This document shows, one piece after another, positions 7,626 through 10,382 of a stretch of 10,382 bases of DNA. The stretch is from Euperipatoides rowelli. Taxonomy: Eukaryota; Onychophora; Udeonychophora; Euonychophora; Peripatopsidae. Within the stretch, counting starts at the first letter, position 1. The number at the start of each line of letters is the position of its first letter. The stretch lies in the NCBI GenBank assembly GCA_003024985.2, contig PXIH01S0017164.1; one strand, 5' to 3'. A program made the position numbers and the translations under genes. The notes below the pieces were generated by a model. That model saw nothing but the letters and a program-made list of their open reading frames with translations. It was not told where the DNA came from and searched no databases.

Positions 7626-7690
7626 GTAAACTTTATTTCCTCCCTATACACTACATTCTGATTGTTGTGTATAGGGAGAGAGAAGTTTAC
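7626..7690. other. Imperfect stem-loop, 65 nt, pre-miRNA-like or small palindromic element
   Basis: The left arm 7626-7651 (gtaaacttt...ccctatacac) pairs with the right arm 7667-7690 (gtgtatagggag...aagtttac) around a 15-nt loop. The loop-proximal 12 bp and the basal 8 or so bp are perfect, separated by a small asymmetric internal loop. The size and geometry resemble an animal miRNA precursor, but no seed or family is recognised, and pairing does not extend convincingly beyond the arms. Either strand could form the hairpin. Confidence 0.4.
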
Positions 7691-7804
7691 ATTGTTTGTA
7701 TATTATTTATTTATATTGTTTAAATGGTTGCAGTTAATGCAGTGCAGATTGTGACAATCAACTATCAAATATTATTTAATTAATTATTGCAATTTTCTAT
7801 CTCT

Positions 7805-8134
7805 TTAAGTGAATGTAAACTGTGAATTGGTTATCCAAGCTATGTTACTTATTCTCTCAAGGGGCTCCTTATGACAAGGTGCACAATAATTGCTCATTAG
7901 CCAAATGGGCCATCCAACATTAAAAATTATCATCCAGTACAAAAATTTGTGATCATTTTTTTTTTTTAATGTACCAACAGTTTTGCCTGCTTCTTCAAAT
8001 GGATTTTTTCCAACTGCCAACACAAAATCCCCACACTTTTGGACCCTCAGCCAAAGTGAGGGGAGGGGGGGGGGGTCAAAGGCACCCCCTCTTCCTTTAG
8101 TGACACCCTGAAATAAGTAATATTGTGTGCTCAA
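7805..8134 (-). other. Unassigned 109-codon open frame, probably repeat-derived
   Basis: It starts with ATG at 8134 and is the longest open frame in the window. The N-terminal half comes from a GC-richer patch containing a G10 run, read as proline/glycine codons (GRGG, DPPPLPS), followed by QKCGDFVLAVGKNPFEEAGK. The C-terminal half is ordinary A/T-rich sequence (MIIFNVGWPIWLM). No domain, signal peptide or splice context is recognised. It lies in the presumed PPT1 intron on the same strand as PPT1. It may be a fragment of an interspersed element; I do not consider it a supported gene. Confidence 0.15.
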
Positions 8135-8921
8135 TTTGTTTTAAGTAGGTGATAGGAAAAGATGAAGTTTGCTTTTGGTAGGTGCTGCACTCTAAGAGTA
8201 AACATCGCAAGAACATTTTATTGAAAGGCAACAAATACAATAAATAATGCAATCTATGGAGAAAAGTCATCAATGAATTGATACGTTTCTTTCATAATTG
8301 CCAAATAATCGAAAGACAAAAGAAAAGTCATTTTGATGAGTGATAAGTAATTATAATTTATTAATTTATAAAACTGAAAATGTGTGATCTTCAAAATGAG
8401 TGTAAATTCATTAACACTGGCTACTTATACTTTGAACGAGTTAAATTTCAATTATCCAATATTTTGTTTTATTTTACTCTATTGAAAAGTATCTTCAATA
8501 ATGCATAAGGCTGTTTTTTTTTATATTGCTGATATGTACTGTAAGTAATAAGTATAGTGACACAGACAAAATGATTTTAATAAAAAATATACTTTAGTCT
8601 AGGCTTATATATTTTTGTCCTCATTGTAACATCATGGTTATAATGAAGTAATTTATTTACTGGATAAATTTTTAAGATTAACTAGCAATTTTCAACCATG
8701 ATTACATTTCAAGAATAAAATTAACTTTAAAAATTATTTAATTAAAATTTTCATCATTATTTTAAAATGATTACATTATACAATTTTGATTTGACAATGG
8801 ACATGATAGGCTAACAAAATCGTGTCTGTTGAAGGGATTTTTTTTTCAAAAAGGATAAGTGATATATAAACTTGGATTTAAGTGATGTAAACATTTCTTA
8901 ACTAAATGCTCCTGTTCTGAT

Positions 8922-9040
8922 AACTCCTCCCATCATCATTAACTTTCACATTTGTTTCTAACATATGTTTGTTATAAACATTAAATGAAACTATTTTTAG
9001 CTATAATAATCCCAACTTACAACTCCTCCAGCCATCATTA
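8922..9040. repeat. Two dispersed copies of an aactcctcc...catcatta word
   Basis: Positions 8922-8941 and 9021-9040 match at 17 of 20 bases, 99 bp apart. The second copy is followed by ggcggagtt, which can pair with its aactcc. The DNA between the copies is A/T-rich. This may be a fragment of an interspersed repeat. Confidence 0.4.
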
Positions 9041-9816
9041 GTGTCAGTAGGCGGAGTTAATTAATCGTATTAAAGAAAGGTACGATAATTTGATTCTGAT
9101 TTGGAGACAATAAATTGCAATTACTATAAATCACATACTCTGCATTATTTCATAATCTTGAGAAGCTACTGTATCTGTTAAATCCATAACAGCCTTTCTT
9201 TAGGGCTGCCAGAAAACACTTTAATAATAAAATAAATAAATGTGAACTATTATATACAGTAGAAAAACAATCATATTGGATGGTCAAAAAATAAAAACAA
9301 ATAGGCCTATAGACAATACAGAATTAATTGAAAATTTTTGATCCACAGATAAACAGAAAACGCTTACAGAGATCAAATTTAAAAAAAAAAAAGACATGTG
9401 GGAACAATCAAAATAAGTGTATTATGAGTTTAAAATAATTAAAATAAATTGAGACTAGTCTTGAGGTTAAGGAATGATGAAAAAAATTAAAACCGAATGT
9501 TAAGAATATACTATAGATGAAGACTGACAGACTAGTTTAATTACCATACTCCAACAATGTGCGGGATATGGTAAATGAAAGAACTATAACTGAGACCATA
9601 ACATTATGCAGGATATTACAATTTTAATGTCTAGACTTTACACATTAAACTTGTAATCTCCTGTATGTTAACAATTTACCAAACTTTACAATACTAGCAT
9701 AGTGCAGCTGTAAATTTGTATTATAGGATACTTTTGAGTATTTTAATCAAATGAATTGTTGAGGGAAAAAAAAACATTTACAAAATAATAAATTCAAAAG
9801 TTAAAAACAATGCCTA

Positions 9817-9840
9817 TTAACCCTTTGCACTCCAATTAAT
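9817..9840 (+). mobile_element. Possible piggyBac-like left terminus (TTAA + CCCTTTGCACTCC)
   Basis: TTAACCCTTTGCACTCC matches the usual form of piggyBac-superfamily ends: a TTAA target followed by a CCCTTTG-type inverted repeat. No matching right end (AAAGGGTTAA) was seen up to 10382, so the element would be solo, degraded or extend past the window. The 108-bp tandem duplication begins about 100 bp inside. Confidence 0.3.
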
Positions 9841-9923
9841 TTAAAAAAATTTTTTTTTTTAATTTTAGTTAGAAATAGAGAAAAAATAATTTTAAAACTT
9901 TTTTTAGAGAATATCCATTACAT

Positions 9924-10140
9924 TTTTATGCATATAATAGGCTAATTAGGCCTACTGGTCAATGGTACTGTATATGAAAAAAAAATGGAAATTTGAAATG
10001 ATTTTTTTTTAGATTATGCTACAAAATGAAATTTTATGCATATATATAATATAAAGGCTAATTAAGCCTACTAGTCAATGGTATATGGAAAAAAAATTAA
10101 ATTTAAAATGATTTTTTTTTTGTAGATTATGCTACAAAAT
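9924..10140. repeat. Tandem duplication, 108-bp period, two copies
   Basis: Copies start at 9924 and 10032 with ttttatgcatat. They share the landmarks ggctaatta(g/a)gcctact(g/a)gtcaatggta, an A-run, aaatgattttttttt and agattatgctacaaaat in the same order. Differences are small indels in A/T runs and a few substitutions. A decayed third partial copy (A-run, then T-run) may follow to about 10230. Confidence 0.85.
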
Positions 10141-10382
10141 GGAAAAAAAAAATGGTTTTATAGAGGGTTGAAATTGATTATTTTTTTTTTTTTTGCAAAT
10201 TCTAATGCAAATTGAAAAAAAAAAAAATATTTATCTTATTTCATATACAGTAAATATATGGCGTTTGTGTACGTATATATATACCTTATATTATATAGTC
10301 AATAGTAAAATAATATACAGTATATAAAAAACTATTTAACTTCAACAGCCTCATTTTCACAGTAGCCATTTTACAAATAAAA

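Larger units (their letters stand above)
5612..10382. other. Non-coding A/T-rich region, presumably the PPT1 intron before the 88-nt exon
   Basis: None of the PPT1 blocks expected upstream (WHGMGD, the nucleophile block GFSQGG, VGGQHQG) was recognised on the minus strand, so the preceding intron probably exceeds 4.7 kb. The region carries several hairpins and repeats listed separately and one ambiguous base (n, 5661). Stretches such as 8140-8900 and 9060-9800 contain only A/T-rich sequence in which I see no gene. Confidence 0.6.

Noticed and set aside
9014-9060. Minus-strand exon ending GGAGTT followed by gtaagt
   Set aside because: The donor is good, but the upstream sequence gives no PPT1 block (no VGGQHQ or GFSQGG) and belongs to a repeated aactcctcc word also found at 8922.
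1-10382. tRNA or rRNA genes, tRNA-derived SINEs
   Set aside because: I saw no cloverleaf or A-box/B-box pair (no GGTTCGA-type B box) and no rRNA-like conserved block.

Overview
This is an A/T-rich (roughly three quarters A+T by eye), almost entirely non-coding piece of an animal nuclear genome. The one gene I can identify is palmitoyl-protein thioesterase 1 (PPT1, a lysosomal depalmitoylating enzyme). It lies on the minus strand, and three internal exons are present: 5611-5524 (88 nt), 5417-5403 (15 nt) and 2998-2908 (91 nt). All have GT/AG borders and compatible phases. Spliced, they give 64 complete codons that align without gaps to human PPT1 residues 146-209. The catalytic Ser, Asp and His are on exons not found here. 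Upstream exons probably lie beyond position 10382, and downstream exons before position 1.

The most notable result is the 15-nt microexon. In human PPT1 one 103-nt exon covers this stretch. Here the same 103 nt are split as 88 + 15 by a 106-bp intron, while both outer borders, their phases and the next exon's length (91 nt) equal the human values. The microexon keeps the frame if skipped, so it could be an alternative-splicing cassette.

Layout: 1-2907 is non-coding, presumably the next intron; it contains a degenerate ~110-bp tandem repeat at 1591-1930. The 2404-bp intron 2999-5402 holds a cluster of DNA-transposon remnants: a hAT-like terminus (3095 on), a TA-flanked foldback (3394-3501), and a 232-bp MITE-like element with 27-bp inverted ends and an 8-bp target duplication (3522-3753). 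5612-10382 is presumably the preceding intron. It holds a miRNA-like hairpin (7626-7690), a GC-rich hairpin/repeat patch (6149-6265), a decayed coding-like patch (7086-7230), an unassigned open frame (7805-8134), a piggyBac-like terminus (9817) and a 108-bp tandem duplication (9924-10140).

Organism: the protein is metazoan-like. The many TAGGCTA/TAGGCCTA and TACTGTA/TACAGTA words, oligo-C/G tracts and MITE debris suggest a marine invertebrate, but the sequence does not let me name the phylum. No RNA gene, CRISPR array, prokaryotic operon or complete autonomous transposon was seen.
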